Positions 8,278-16,652 are shown, counted from the first letter of the stretch. The stretch: 64,000 bases of DNA from HT1-32 sp040219025 (GCA_040219025.1 JAVJTE010000020.1:868001-932000); one strand, 5' to 3'. The notes: a model not told the origin generated them from the letters alone. Numbers and translations: made by a program.

Positions 8278-9548
8278 ACACAGACAAGCCGGCGTCGACC
8301 AGGGCCCTGATTGCCTGGTCATTCTATGACTGGGCAAACAGTGCCTTTCCGACGACGGTCATCAGCTTCGTCTTCGCGGCCTATTTTGCCAAGGCGGTCG
8401 CACCGACCGAGGCTCTCGGCCAGGTCTGGTGGAGCTGGGGGGTCGGTGTTTCGGCTCTGGTCGTCGCCGTGATCGCACCGGTGCTGGGCGCCATCGCCGA
8501 TCAGGATGGCCGGCGCAAGCCCTGGATTGCCGGCTTTACCCTGCTCTGCATTGCGGCGACCGCAAGCCTCTGGTTCATCCGTCCGGAGGCGGAACTGGCG
8601 ATCATGGCGCTGGTACTGGTCGGTCTCGCCAATGTCGGCTTCGAGATGTCGTCGGTGTTCTACAATGCCATGCTGCCGTCGCTTGCCCCGGCAGACAAGC
8701 TGGGACGCTGGTCGGGCTGGGCCTGGGGCATCGGCTATGCTGGCGGCCTCGCCATGCTGGCGATCTGCCTGTTCGGTTTTGTCCAGGCCGAGACCCCGCT
8801 GTTCGGTGTGGGCAAGGAAGACGCGGCGAATGTGCGGGCGACCTCGATCGCCGTGGCAATCTGGTTTGCTGTCTTCTCCCTGCCGATGTTCCTGATGACC
8901 CCGGACAGCCCCGGACAGGGTCGCCCGATGGCTGATTCCGTCCGGCAGGGGCTGGCCCAGCTCATCGGAACCTTTTCCCGGGTCCGGGATTATCGCGATA
9001 TCGCCATCTTTCTGCTGGCCCGGGTGCTCTATATCGACGGGCTGACAACCCTGTTTGTGGTCGGGGCCATTTTCGCCGGTACGGTGTTCGGACTGACCTT
9101 CGAGGAGATCATTCTGTTCGGTATCGCGATCAACGTCTTCTCCGGTGTCGGTGCCGCGCTGTTTGGCTGGGTGGATGACCTGATCGGTCCGAAACCAACC
9201 ATCCTGATCTCGATTGCCGGGCTGGTCCTGCTGATTTTGGGTTTGCTGATGGTCGAGTCAAAAACCCTGTTCTGGGCCTTCGGATTACCGCTCGGGCTGT
9301 TCGTCGGCCCAATTCAGGCGGCAAGCAGAACCCTCATGGCACAGCTTGCCCCACCGGAACTGCGCGGGGAAATGTTCGGACTGTTCGCCTTTTCGGGCAA
9401 GGCAACGGCCTTTGCCGGTCCCATTCTGCTGGGTGCCGTCACCGCGATAACCGGCTCCCAGCGTATCGGCATGGGGGTCATTGTTGCCATGCTGATTGGC
9501 GGCGGCCTGTTGCTGGCGACCGTGCGGATGCCTTCGCGGACATCATAG
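8274..9548 (+). CDS. MFS transporter, UMF1/Atg22-like family
   Basis: This 424-residue membrane protein has about 12 hydrophobic segments. The N-terminal SFYDWANSAFPTTVISFVFA signature identifies the UMF1 (vacuole effluxer Atg22-like) branch of the major facilitator superfamily. The GTG start overlaps the glutamate dehydrogenase stop codon (GTGA), so translation is probably coupled. Substrates of bacterial UMF1 proteins are mostly unknown. The coupling suggests, by inference only, a role in amino acid or ammonium-related export or uptake. Confidence 0.88.
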   Translation: MNTDKPASTRALIAWSFYDWANSAFPTTVISFVFAAYFAKAVAPTEALGQVWWSWGVGVSALVVAVIAPVLGAIADQDGRRKPWIAGFTLLCIAATASLWFIRPEAELAIMALVLVGLANVGFEMSSVFYNAMLPSLAPADKLGRWSGWAWGIGYAGGLAMLAICLFGFVQAETPLFGVGKEDAANVRATSIAVAIWFAVFSLPMFLMTPDSPGQGRPMADSVRQGLAQLIGTFSRVRDYRDIAIFLLARVLYIDGLTTLFVVGAIFAGTVFGLTFEEIILFGIAINVFSGVGAALFGWVDDLIGPKPTILISIAGLVLLILGLLMVESKTLFWAFGLPLGLFVGPIQAASRTLMAQLAPPELRGEMFGLFAFSGKATAFAGPILLGAVTAITGSQRIGMGVIVAMLIGGGLLLATVRMPSRTS

Positions 9549-9560
9549 AAGCAGCAGGGT

Positions 9561-9881
9561 TCAGTCCAGCTTTACCGCTGTACCGTTGACGCTGAGCAGA
9601 ATCATCGGGCGGCTGTCGCCGAGCACCTGATAATCGAAGTCGACTCCGACGATAGCGTCGGCACCCATGGCGGTCGCTTTTTCGGCAATGGTTTTCTCTG
9701 CCGCCTTGTGCAGGCTGTCCACATCCGCTTCAAAGACGCCGCTTTGCGAATGGATGATTGCGACGGCGTTCTTCAGGAAATCCTTGAAGACGCTGGCACC
9801 GACAACGGCTGCACCGGAAACGGATCCCATATATTCTGTGATCCGGCGGCCTTCGATATTATCTGTGGTTGTGATGATCAT
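9561..9881 (-). CDS. YbjQ family (UPF0145) protein, second copy
   Basis: This 106-residue protein begins MIITTTDNIEGRRI and contains GADAIVGVDFDYQVLG, both hallmarks of the YbjQ/UPF0145 heavy-metal-binding-domain family, which forms small oligomeric beta-alpha assemblies of unknown function. Its start lies three bases after the stop codon of the paralogue upstream at 9885-10208. It ends 12 bases from the convergent UMF1 transporter gene. Confidence 0.85.
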   Translation of the reverse strand: MIITTTDNIEGRRITEYMGSVSGAAVVGASVFKDFLKNAVAIIHSQSGVFEADVDSLHKAAEKTIAEKATAMGADAIVGVDFDYQVLGDSRPMILLSVNGTAVKLD

Positions 9882-9884
9882 CGG

Positions 9885-10208
9885 TCAGGCCAGTTTCACG
9901 GCGGTGCCGTTTGCGCTGACGATCAGCATGGTTTTCTTGTCGCCACCAACAACCTCGTAATCCAGGTCGATCCCGACCACGGCATCCGCGCCGAATGATC
10001 TTGCTTCTTCCGTCAGGTCTTCAATCGCGGCTTCCTTGGCGGCCTTCAGGAGCTTCTGGTAGGAGCCGGATCTGCCGCCGACAACATCCCGGATGGACGC
10101 GAAGAAATCACTGAACAGATTGGTGCCCATCACAGCTTCGCCAGCCACAATACCATGATACTTGGTGATGACGCGGCCTTCGACGGAATCGGTCGTTGTT
10201 ATAATCAT
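9885..10208 (-). CDS. YbjQ family (UPF0145) protein, first copy
   Basis: This 107-residue paralogue of the downstream gene starts MIITTTDSVEGRVI and has GADAVVGIDLDYEVVG. The start at 10208 is chosen because the family begins exactly at MIITTT and a GGGAGAAA ribosome site precedes it. A longer open frame reaches 10349 but overlaps galE on the other strand and adds no conserved sequence. The two copies differ clearly in the middle (KDFLKNAVAII against SDFFASIRDVV), so the duplication is old. Confidence 0.85.
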   Translation of the reverse strand: MIITTTDSVEGRVITKYHGIVAGEAVMGTNLFSDFFASIRDVVGGRSGSYQKLLKAAKEAAIEDLTEEARSFGADAVVGIDLDYEVVGGDKKTMLIVSANGTAVKLA

Positions 10209-10338
10209 TCTGTTTCTCCCTGAATAGACAACATACCCGTCCCCGCGATGAAAGAATGACGTTAAATCGGGGGCGGAATCAAACGCTCTCTGGTCTGCCG
10301 CACTTGTCTGGGGGGAGATGCCGTCATAGGAAGACGAT

Positions 10339-11316
10339 ATGGAACGCACTATTCTCGTTACGGGCGGGGCCGGTTACATCGGCAGTCACGTCGTTCATGC
10401 CCTCTGTGATGCCGGGGCAGGGGTCGTTGTGATTGATGACCTGTCACGGGGCGACCGGGGGCTGTTGCCTGATGGCGTGACGCTCGTTGAGGCCGATATC
10501 TGTGATGCGGGCGCTGTTGACGCGGTGTTTGCGATGCATTGTCCGACTGCGGTCATGCATCTGGCAGCGCGGTCGCTGGTTCCGGAATCGATCACCCGGC
10601 CACTGGACTATTACCGGGTCAATGTCGAGGGCACGCGCCTTCTGGCGGCGGCCTGTCAGGCGTATCAGGTCAAAGCTTTTATCTATTCTTCTACCGCCTC
10701 GGTTTATGGTGTACCTGAAGCACAGCCTGTCGCGGAAGATGCCCGGACAGAGCCCGGAAATCCTTATGGTGCGTCAAAACTTGGCGGTGAATGGGTGTTG
10801 CGGGATGCGCATCTCGCCGGTGGTCCGGCCTGTATCACGCTGCGCTATTTCAACGCAGCCGGTGCAGACCCCGGTGGGCGCTGCGGCCAGGTCGGCCCTG
10901 CGTCGCATCTGATCAAGGTGGCGGCACAGGTGGTTGTCGGCGTACGGGATCATCTGGTGATCCATGGCACAGACTACCCGACCCCCGACAGAACCTGTAT
11001 TCGCGATTATCTGCATGTCTCCGATATTGCTGCGGCTCATCTTGATGCGCTGGCTTATCTTGAGCAGGGCGGCAAGCCGGACTGTCTGAACCTCGGATAC
11101 GGGCGTGGTTTCTCGGTCCGGGAAATTCTGACAATGGTGGAGCAGCTCTATCCCGGCATTCTTGTGGTGCGCGAGGGCGACCGCCGTCCGGGTGATGTGC
11201 CGGAGCTGATTGCCGCCTGTGACCGTGCGCGGGCAACCATCGGCTGGTCCCCGGCGCATAATGATCTGGCAGAGATCATCCGTACTGCCGTCGAGTGGGA
11301 ACGCCGGCTCCAGTGA
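10339..11316 (+). CDS. galE: UDP-glucose 4-epimerase
   Basis: This 325-residue extended SDR enzyme interconverts UDP-glucose and UDP-galactose for surface polysaccharide and galactose metabolism. It has the NAD-binding GGAGYIGSH motif at residues 9-17, SSTASVYG, and the catalytic Y143-x3-K147 in NPYGASK. RYFNAAGADP and RTCIRDYLHV are GalE signatures. The start at 10339 has AGGAAG upstream. The gene stands alone between the divergent ybjQ pair and the riboswitch-controlled cobalt genes, so its pathway partners are not in this window. Confidence 0.93.
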   Translation: MERTILVTGGAGYIGSHVVHALCDAGAGVVVIDDLSRGDRGLLPDGVTLVEADICDAGAVDAVFAMHCPTAVMHLAARSLVPESITRPLDYYRVNVEGTRLLAAACQAYQVKAFIYSSTASVYGVPEAQPVAEDARTEPGNPYGASKLGGEWVLRDAHLAGGPACITLRYFNAAGADPGGRCGQVGPASHLIKVAAQVVVGVRDHLVIHGTDYPTPDRTCIRDYLHVSDIAAAHLDALAYLEQGGKPDCLNLGYGRGFSVREILTMVEQLYPGILVVREGDRRPGDVPELIAACDRARATIGWSPAHNDLAEIIRTAVEWERRLQ

Positions 11317-11371
11317 CGCGATTGACGTGCGAAGACATGGCCCGACAATGCCGGCGCGTCGCAGAATGCCA

Positions 11372-11399
11372 TTGACATCCAAACGGATTGGCCTTGAAT
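11372..11399 (+). promoter_or_regulatory. Sigma-70-like promoter upstream of cobalamin riboswitch
   Basis: A perfect -35 hexamer TTGACA (11372-11377) is followed 16 bases later by TTGAAT (11394-11399, four of six matches to TATAAT). The predicted transcript start is near 11406, which would put the whole riboswitch in the leader. This is inferred from consensus only. Confidence 0.5.
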
Positions 11400-11401
11400 G
11401 G

Positions 11402-11592
11402 AGAAACGGTTGCCCGGAGGACATTTTATGTCGGGCATGAAAAGGGAACGCGGTAAAGCTGGGATATACTGAACAGCCAATGCCGGGGCCGCCCTCGCGA
11501 CTGTAGGCGGTGACTGTCTGTTAATATCCACTGGTCCTGTGGGGCCGGGAAGGGAACAGGCGGGGTGATCCGCAAGCCAGGAGACCTGCCGT
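11402..11592 (+). promoter_or_regulatory. Cobalamin (B12) riboswitch
   Basis: The conserved landmarks occur in order: AAAAGGGAAC (about 11433), GCGACTGT with GGCGGTGA after it (about 11505), GGGCCGGGAAGG (about 11551), and the B12 box GCCAGGAGACCTGCC (11576-11590). About 50 bases later the cbtB start codon follows a GGGAG ribosome site, so control is probably at translation initiation or by early termination when adenosylcobalamin is abundant. cbtAB behind a B12 riboswitch is a known arrangement in alphaproteobacteria. The 324-base gap between galE and cbtB is explained by this element and its promoter. Confidence 0.93.
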
Positions 11593-11640
11593 GCACTGTA
11601 ACTCCAGCAAGGCCGTCGACGGGACGGCAGGGAGAATGAG

Positions 11641-11844
11641 ATGACGACCGAGACACTGACAAATACCCGGGCCACTGCTTCAGCAACCACAACTGCCGGT
11701 TCACGTGCCGGCATTCGTGTTGTTGCCGCACTGGCTTTCCTGTTTGGCGCCGGGCTGGTTTTCACAACTGGCCTCGCCGGATCATCGGTGCTGCATAATG
11801 CCGCCCATGATACCCGGCACTCGCTGGCGTTTCCCTGCCACTAA
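11641..11844 (+). CDS. cbtB: Cobalt transporter subunit CbtB
   Basis: This 67-residue protein has one membrane segment (about residues 22-45) and a C-terminal metal-ligand cluster, HNAAHDTRHSLAFPCH, rich in His with a final Cys-His. This is the CbtB pattern. CbtB is the small subunit that works with CbtA in predicted cobalt uptake for B12 synthesis. It is the first gene after the cobalamin riboswitch and is 15 bases upstream of cbtA. Confidence 0.93.
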   Translation: MTTETLTNTRATASATTTAGSRAGIRVVAALAFLFGAGLVFTTGLAGSSVLHNAAHDTRHSLAFPCH

Positions 11845-11859
11845 CCGGACAGGTCTGTC

Positions 11860-12603
11860 ATGATAAACCGGGTTTTGACTGCCTGCCTTGCGGCGGGCCT
11901 GTTGGCAGGTCTGGCGGGTGCCGTCCTGCAGGAATTCACCACAACACCGATGATCCTGGCTGCGGAGAAGTATGAAACGGCTGCTGTGGCGCCGTCCTCG
12001 GCATTCTCTGCGATGCAGTATGGCGAGGCGAAACTGTATCTCGCCCATTCCGGCAGCCATGATGCGCCAGCCGATGGCGCGGAACCCTGGTCGCCGGAAG
12101 ACGGGCTGGAGCGGCTCGGCTATACGACCCTTACCTCCATCGCGACGGCCTTCGGTTTTGCCCTGATGCTGCTGGCTGTGATGCTGGTCAGCAACGCAAG
12201 GATCACGCCGCGCACCGGCCTGGCCTGGGGTGCTGCGGCCTTTGTTGCGACGGGTCTGGCACCGGCACTCGGTCTCAGTCCGGAATTGCCGGGGTCGGCG
12301 GCTGCCATGCTGGAGCACCGTCAGATCTGGTGGCTGGCCACTGTCACCCTGACAGCAGGCGGGCTCTGGCTGATGCTGGTGCTTTCCCGAAGCTGGTCGA
12401 TTGCTCTCGGGATTGTCCTGATCGCCCTGCCCCACATTGTTGGCGCGCCGCATCCGGAAACCTATACCAGTGCCGTACCTTCGGAACTGGCGGGTCATTT
12501 CTCGGCGGCGTCGCTGGCGGTTCATGCGGTCATCTGGGCGGTCGTCGGATCTGTCATCGGCTTCATGTGGAATCGTGGCGAAAGCGATCCGGCCGTTGCC
12601 TGA
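11860..12603 (+). CDS. cbtA: Cobalt transporter subunit CbtA
   Basis: This 247-residue membrane protein has about five hydrophobic segments. The family features are LQEFTTTPMILAAEKYE near the N-terminus, APALGLSPELPGS with RQIWW in the middle, and the His-containing ALPHIVGAPHPE. CbtA is the predicted permease of a B12-regulated cobalt importer. It is transcribed with cbtB, and its 3' end overlaps the probable start of the DUF1636 gene. Confidence 0.93.
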   Translation: MINRVLTACLAAGLLAGLAGAVLQEFTTTPMILAAEKYETAAVAPSSAFSAMQYGEAKLYLAHSGSHDAPADGAEPWSPEDGLERLGYTTLTSIATAFGFALMLLAVMLVSNARITPRTGLAWGAAAFVATGLAPALGLSPELPGSAAAMLEHRQIWWLATVTLTAGGLWLMLVLSRSWSIALGIVLIALPHIVGAPHPETYTSAVPSELAGHFSAASLAVHAVIWAVVGSVIGFMWNRGESDPAVA

Positions 12604-12955
12604 TCAGGCCCGGACCGTCATTACGGTCTGTGTGGCCTGTGTGGCAGGGGATGACCCTGTCGCCGGGCAGACCTTGTTTGATCGCATTGCCGATTATCTG
12701 AATGACGATCCTGCAATTGATGTTCGGCCTGCGGAATGCCTGGCGGTATGCGAGCGCCCGGTGACCGTGGCCTTTCAGGCGCCGGGAAAATGGACCTACC
12801 TGCTTGGCAATGTTGATGAAACGGTTCCGCTGGAGGATATCGTTGCGGCCGCCCGTGCCGTGGCGAAATCTCCAACGGGTATTCCGGCAATGGCTGACCG
12901 GCCCGGATTTTTTGAAAAAGGTGTGATCTGCAGAATTCCGCCGGTTACTGAATAA
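12575..12955 (+). CDS. DUF1636 family metal-binding protein
   Basis: About 126 residues match DUF1636, a thioredoxin-like-ferredoxin type family often found beside cobalt and B12 genes. Cysteines C19 and C22 (VCVAC) and C55 and C59 (ECLAVCERP) match the family pattern, although the usual Cys after ERP is V63 here. GKWTYLLGNVD and a C-terminal KGVICRIPP are typical. The start is uncertain: GTG 12575 (29-base overlap with cbtA) is used; TTG 12596 is the alternative. A role in cobalt handling is inferred from its place in the riboswitch operon. Confidence 0.8.
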   Translation: MAKAIRPLPDQARTVITVCVACVAGDDPVAGQTLFDRIADYLNDDPAIDVRPAECLAVCERPVTVAFQAPGKWTYLLGNVDETVPLEDIVAAARAVAKSPTGIPAMADRPGFFEKGVICRIPPVTE

Positions 12956-13059
12956 CATCAGAAAACCGCAAAATTATTTTTTATACATAGATGAAATGTT
13001 CTTGATTTACGGCGGGGATAATCCGGGCTCTTTGTGATGTCGAAACAGGGGGAAAGCCC
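12956..13059 (+). promoter_or_regulatory. AT-rich leader of the sulfate activation operon
   Basis: This 104-base gap is clearly AT-rich compared with its surroundings, especially 12960-13010, which includes a run of six T. It probably holds the promoter for cysH-cysD-cysNC. I could not fix convincing -35 and -10 hexamers at normal spacing. The cysH start is preceded by AGGGGGAAA. Confidence 0.35.
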
Positions 13060-13737
13060 ATGACGACAACCCGCAAGACGGCCTCAGCCCGGTCCATCAT
13101 CCGGCAATTTGGCGAACAGGAATATGCCGGGGAACTTTGCGCCGTAACCTCCTTCGGTGCGGAATCTGCTGTGCTGCTGCATCTGATCGCCTCTGTCGAT
13201 CCTTCACTGCCCGTGCGCTTCATCGATACGGGTCGGCATTTTCCTGAAACGCTGGCCTATCGTGACCTGCTGGTGGCGCGGTTAGGGCTGACAAACCTTC
13301 TGTCGCTTCATCCCTTGCCGGAGGCTGTCGGACGGGCTGACGGGGCGGGGCAACTGCATCTGCTGGACCCTGATCTGTGCTGCCGGATTCGCAAGACCGA
13401 CCCGTTCGCTGAACTGTCCCGCCGGTTCCGTGCCGTGCTCACCGGCCGCAAGCGGCACCATGGCGATGACCGGGCTGCATTGCAGCTGGTTGAAGTTGTC
13501 GACGGGCTGGTGCGCATTCATCCCTTGGCGGACTGGACGGTCGGGGATATGAACCGCTACAGGCTGCTGAACGACCTGCCGCCGCACCCGCTGGTTGCCC
13601 GGGGATACAGCTCGATTGGCTGTGCGCCTTGCACGACGCGGACGGTTCAGGGAGAATCGGCCAGAGCAGGGCGGTGGCGTGGTGTCACCAAAACGGAATG
13701 TGGCATTCATTTGCCGCCAGTGAGTACCGGTAAATGA
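13060..13737 (+). CDS. cysH: Adenylyl-sulfate (APS) reductase, CysH family
   Basis: This 225-residue enzyme reduces activated sulfate to sulfite. C107-C108 (DLCCRIRK) together with C188-x2-C191 (IGCAPC) are the four ligands of the [4Fe-4S] cluster found in APS-type reductases, and C214 in the C-terminal KTECGIH is the catalytic cysteine. The PAPS-only type lacks the cluster pairs. The N-terminal SFGAESAVLLH is the nucleotide-binding loop. It overlaps cysD by four bases. No sulfite reductase is in the window. Confidence 0.92.
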   Translation: MTTTRKTASARSIIRQFGEQEYAGELCAVTSFGAESAVLLHLIASVDPSLPVRFIDTGRHFPETLAYRDLLVARLGLTNLLSLHPLPEAVGRADGAGQLHLLDPDLCCRIRKTDPFAELSRRFRAVLTGRKRHHGDDRAALQLVEVVDGLVRIHPLADWTVGDMNRYRLLNDLPPHPLVARGYSSIGCAPCTTRTVQGESARAGRWRGVTKTECGIHLPPVSTGK

Positions 13738-14531
13738 TGACCCATCTTGATGAACTGGAAAGCCGCAGCATCCATATTCTGCGCGAGGCCTATGCCCGGA
13801 TTGACCGGCTGATGGTGCTCTGGTCGCTGGGCAAGGATTCCAACGTCCTGATCTGGCTGTTACGAAAAGCCTTCTTCGGACATGTGCCGATTCCGGCGGT
13901 ACATGTGGATACCGGCAAGAAGTTTCCCGAAATGTATGCTTTCCGGGAGCATTACAAGACGGAATGGAACATCCGGCTGGTGACCGGCGATTGCCCGCCG
14001 GTTGAGGAAATTGACCCGTCACTGCCGCCCGCCGCCCGGTCTGCGGCCCGCAAGACCGCGGGTCTGAAGCGCCTGATCGAACGGGAAGGATATAACGGCA
14101 TCATCGCCGGCATCCGCCGGGACGAAGAGGGATTGCGGGCGAAAGAGCGGGTTTTCTCGCCGCGTGCTGCTTCCGGCGAATGGGATTTTCGCGATCAGCC
14201 GCCGGAGTTCTGGGATCTGTTTTCGGCGGAACCCGCGCCCGGTTGCCAGATGCGCGTGCACCCGCTGCTGCACTGGACCGAACTCGATATCTGGCGCTAT
14301 ATCGAACGCGAGAACATCCCGCTGGTTGATCTCTACTTTGCACGCGACGGCAAGCGTTACCGGTCACTGGGCGATCAGGACATCACCTCGCCGATCAGCA
14401 GCAATGCCTCCACCGTTGCTGAAATCATCGCCGAGTTGCAGACGACAAAGATCGCCGAGCGGTCGGGTCGGGCGATGGATCATGAATCGGAAGATGCTTT
14501 CGAGCGTCTGCGTGCTGACGGGTATATGTGA
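13734..14531 (+). CDS. cysD: Sulfate adenylyltransferase subunit 2
   Basis: This 265-residue catalytic small subunit of ATP sulfurylase makes APS from sulfate and ATP in complex with the CysN GTPase. The PP-loop VLWSLGKDSNVLIWL, VDTGKKFPEMY, and the AGIRRDEEGLRAKERVFSPR segment are diagnostic. Start and stop overlap on both sides (ATGA with cysH, GTGA with cysNC), giving a tightly coupled operon. Two adjacent ATG codons (13734, 13737) are both possible starts. Confidence 0.95.
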   Translation: MMTHLDELESRSIHILREAYARIDRLMVLWSLGKDSNVLIWLLRKAFFGHVPIPAVHVDTGKKFPEMYAFREHYKTEWNIRLVTGDCPPVEEIDPSLPPAARSAARKTAGLKRLIEREGYNGIIAGIRRDEEGLRAKERVFSPRAASGEWDFRDQPPEFWDLFSAEPAPGCQMRVHPLLHWTELDIWRYIERENIPLVDLYFARDGKRYRSLGDQDITSPISSNASTVAEIIAELQTTKIAERSGRAMDHESEDAFERLRADGYM

Positions 14532-16393
14532 TGGCGGACCAGTCGCTGCTGAATGTTGTCTTCGTCGGCCATGTCGACCACGGCAAATCAACCGTCATCG
14601 GGCGTCTTCTGGGCGATCTCAACGCGCTGCCTGACGGCAAGCTGGAAGCCGTGAAGGCGATGTGCGACCGGCGCGGCATGCCCTTTGAGTGGGCTTTCCT
14701 GCTGGATGCCTTTCAGGCGGAGCGGGATCAGGGAATCACTATCGATACGGCGCGGATTTTCTTCGCTACCAACCGTCGCCGCTACGCCATTATTGATGCG
14801 CCGGGGCACAAGGAGTTCCTGCGCAACATGGTCACCGGGGCGTCCGGGGCCGATGCGGCGGTGCTGATCGTCGATGCCCAGGAAGGTGTTGCCGAACAGA
14901 CCCGTCGGCATGCCCTGATCCTGAACCTGATCGGCATTCGCCAGGTTATCCTTGTGGTCAACAAGATGGATCTGGTCGGCTATGCCGGGGACCGCTTCGC
15001 CGCGATTGTCGAAGAAGCAGAATCCAGGCTGCTGTCGCTGGGGTTTGACCGCAGCCGCCTGACCGCGATCCCGGTTGCCGCCCGGAACGGAGACGGGATT
15101 GTTGCCGCTGGCGACAACATGCCCTGGTATCAGGGGCCGACACTGATCGAGGCGCTGGACGGGCTGGATGAAAAGACCGCGCCGGTAGGGCTGCCGCTGC
15201 GGCTGCCGGTAGAGGATATCTACAAGTTTGATGACCGGCGGATCATTGCCGGCAAGGTTGAGGCCGGCCGCCTGTCGGTCGGGGACGAGTTGCTGTTCAC
15301 GCCATCCGGCCATCACGCACGGATTGCCGCAATTGAAGGCTGGCCGGAGGCGGGTGGAGAGAGGGCAGAGGCCGGCCAGTCGGTCGGGCTGCAGCTTGAT
15401 GACGATATCTTTGTCGAACGGGGCGAGGTCGCCAGCCTGCCCGGGACCCCGCCGGTACTGGCTGACCGGTTTCGGGCGCGGCTGTTCTGGCTGTCTGACA
15501 TATCGCTGACGGTCGGACGACGCCTGCAACTGATGATCGGCACGGCGTCGCTGGCGGTTCGGGTCGTCTCCATCGACGCCGTGCTGTCGTCCGAGGACCT
15601 CAGTCGTGACGAGGACCGTGAGGATGCGGTGCGCCATGATGTTGTCGAGGCGAGCTTCGAGACCGTTCGCCCGATTGCGCTGGATGCGTTTGAAGATTGC
15701 CCGGCGACCGGCCGTTTCATCCTGCAGGACCAGTACCGGGTTGTCGCGGGCGGGGTTGTGCTGCGTGATGGCCTGACAGACCGTCGCGGCGGTGCCGGGG
15801 TGAAGTCGAGGAACATTACCCGGGTGATTCATTCAGTGCCGACGGAAGACCGCTGGCGGATGAACGGTCATCGCAGTGGCGTTGTCTGGCTCACCGGGCT
15901 GTCCGGATCCGGCAAGTCAACGCTGGCGATCGCGCTGGAGGAAGCCCTGTTCCGCAAGGGCTGGCAGGCCTATGTGCTGGATGGTGACAATATCCGCTAT
16001 GGCCTGAGCGGCGATCTGGGCTTTTCCCCGGAAGACCGGGCCGAGAATATCCGCCGTGTCGGCGAGGTCTCGTCCCTGATGGCGCGGGCCGGGCAGATCG
16101 TCATCACCGCCTTCATTTCACCCTATCGCTCCGACCGCGACCGGGCCCGGTCGATCCTGCCGGACGGGTTTCACGAGGTCTTTGTCGATACGTCGCTGGC
16201 GGAATGCGAACGGCGTGACCCGAAGGGCCTCTATGCCAAGGCGCGGGCGGGCGAGATACGTGATTTCACCGGTATTGACGCCCCCTACGAAGCCCCGGAA
16301 ACCCCGGAACTGCGGCTGGTGACCGATGGCCGGGAAGTGGAGGAAAACCTGCGTGAGCTGCTGCGCTATATTGAACGCCAGTTTGCGCTTTAA
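14528..16393 (+). CDS. cysNC: Bifunctional sulfate adenylyltransferase subunit 1/APS kinase (CysN-CysC fusion)
   Basis: This 621-residue fusion has an N-terminal CysN GTPase with GHVDHGKST near residue 15, DAPGHKEFLRNM and VNKMD, then beta-barrel domains. A CysC-type APS kinase starts near residue 445, with P-loop GLSGSGKS at about 457-464 and LDGDNIRYGL. CysN stimulates APS formation by CysD; CysC phosphorylates APS to PAPS. The fusion is the NodQ-like form. Translation may start at GTG 14528, overlapping the cysD stop, or at ATG 14531. Confidence 0.95.
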   Translation: MMADQSLLNVVFVGHVDHGKSTVIGRLLGDLNALPDGKLEAVKAMCDRRGMPFEWAFLLDAFQAERDQGITIDTARIFFATNRRRYAIIDAPGHKEFLRNMVTGASGADAAVLIVDAQEGVAEQTRRHALILNLIGIRQVILVVNKMDLVGYAGDRFAAIVEEAESRLLSLGFDRSRLTAIPVAARNGDGIVAAGDNMPWYQGPTLIEALDGLDEKTAPVGLPLRLPVEDIYKFDDRRIIAGKVEAGRLSVGDELLFTPSGHHARIAAIEGWPEAGGERAEAGQSVGLQLDDDIFVERGEVASLPGTPPVLADRFRARLFWLSDISLTVGRRLQLMIGTASLAVRVVSIDAVLSSEDLSRDEDREDAVRHDVVEASFETVRPIALDAFEDCPATGRFILQDQYRVVAGGVVLRDGLTDRRGGAGVKSRNITRVIHSVPTEDRWRMNGHRSGVVWLTGLSGSGKSTLAIALEEALFRKGWQAYVLDGDNIRYGLSGDLGFSPEDRAENIRRVGEVSSLMARAGQIVITAFISPYRSDRDRARSILPDGFHEVFVDTSLAECERRDPKGLYAKARAGEIRDFTGIDAPYEAPETPELRLVTDGREVEENLRELLRYIERQFAL

Positions 16394-16434
16394 GGCTTCC
16401 GGGCCCAGACTGCCGGCGTAACAGGAGTTTTGAT

Positions 16435-16590
16435 ATGAACTGGTTTCTCGCCCCCGGGAATTTCATCTGCACGCTGCTCGGCATGCCCGAAGACGGTGAG
16501 ACCCGGATGATTTTCCGGTCACTGATGAACATGTTCTTCTATGGAATCATCATCGTGCTGATCGCGTATTTTGTCGGCCGCTCAGTCTGA
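16435..16590 (+). CDS. Small single-pass membrane protein behind cysNC (51 aa)
   Basis: An ATG at 16435 with CAGGAG seven bases upstream opens a 51-residue frame beginning MNWFLAPGNFICTLLGMPED and ending at TGA 16588-16590. A hydrophobic segment (about residues 33-49, FFYGIIIVLIAYFVG) predicts one membrane span. It lies 41 bases after the cysNC stop on the same strand and may be in the same transcript. I do not recognise a family. The strong ribosome site and clean membrane segment argue for a real gene. Confidence 0.6.
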   Translation: MNWFLAPGNFICTLLGMPEDGETRMIFRSLMNMFFYGIIIVLIAYFVGRSV

Positions 16591-16652
16591 GTTTTCCGCC
16601 TGTTTCCGCTGAGGATGGCGCTTGATTGCCTCCAGGACAGCATACTTCGCGC

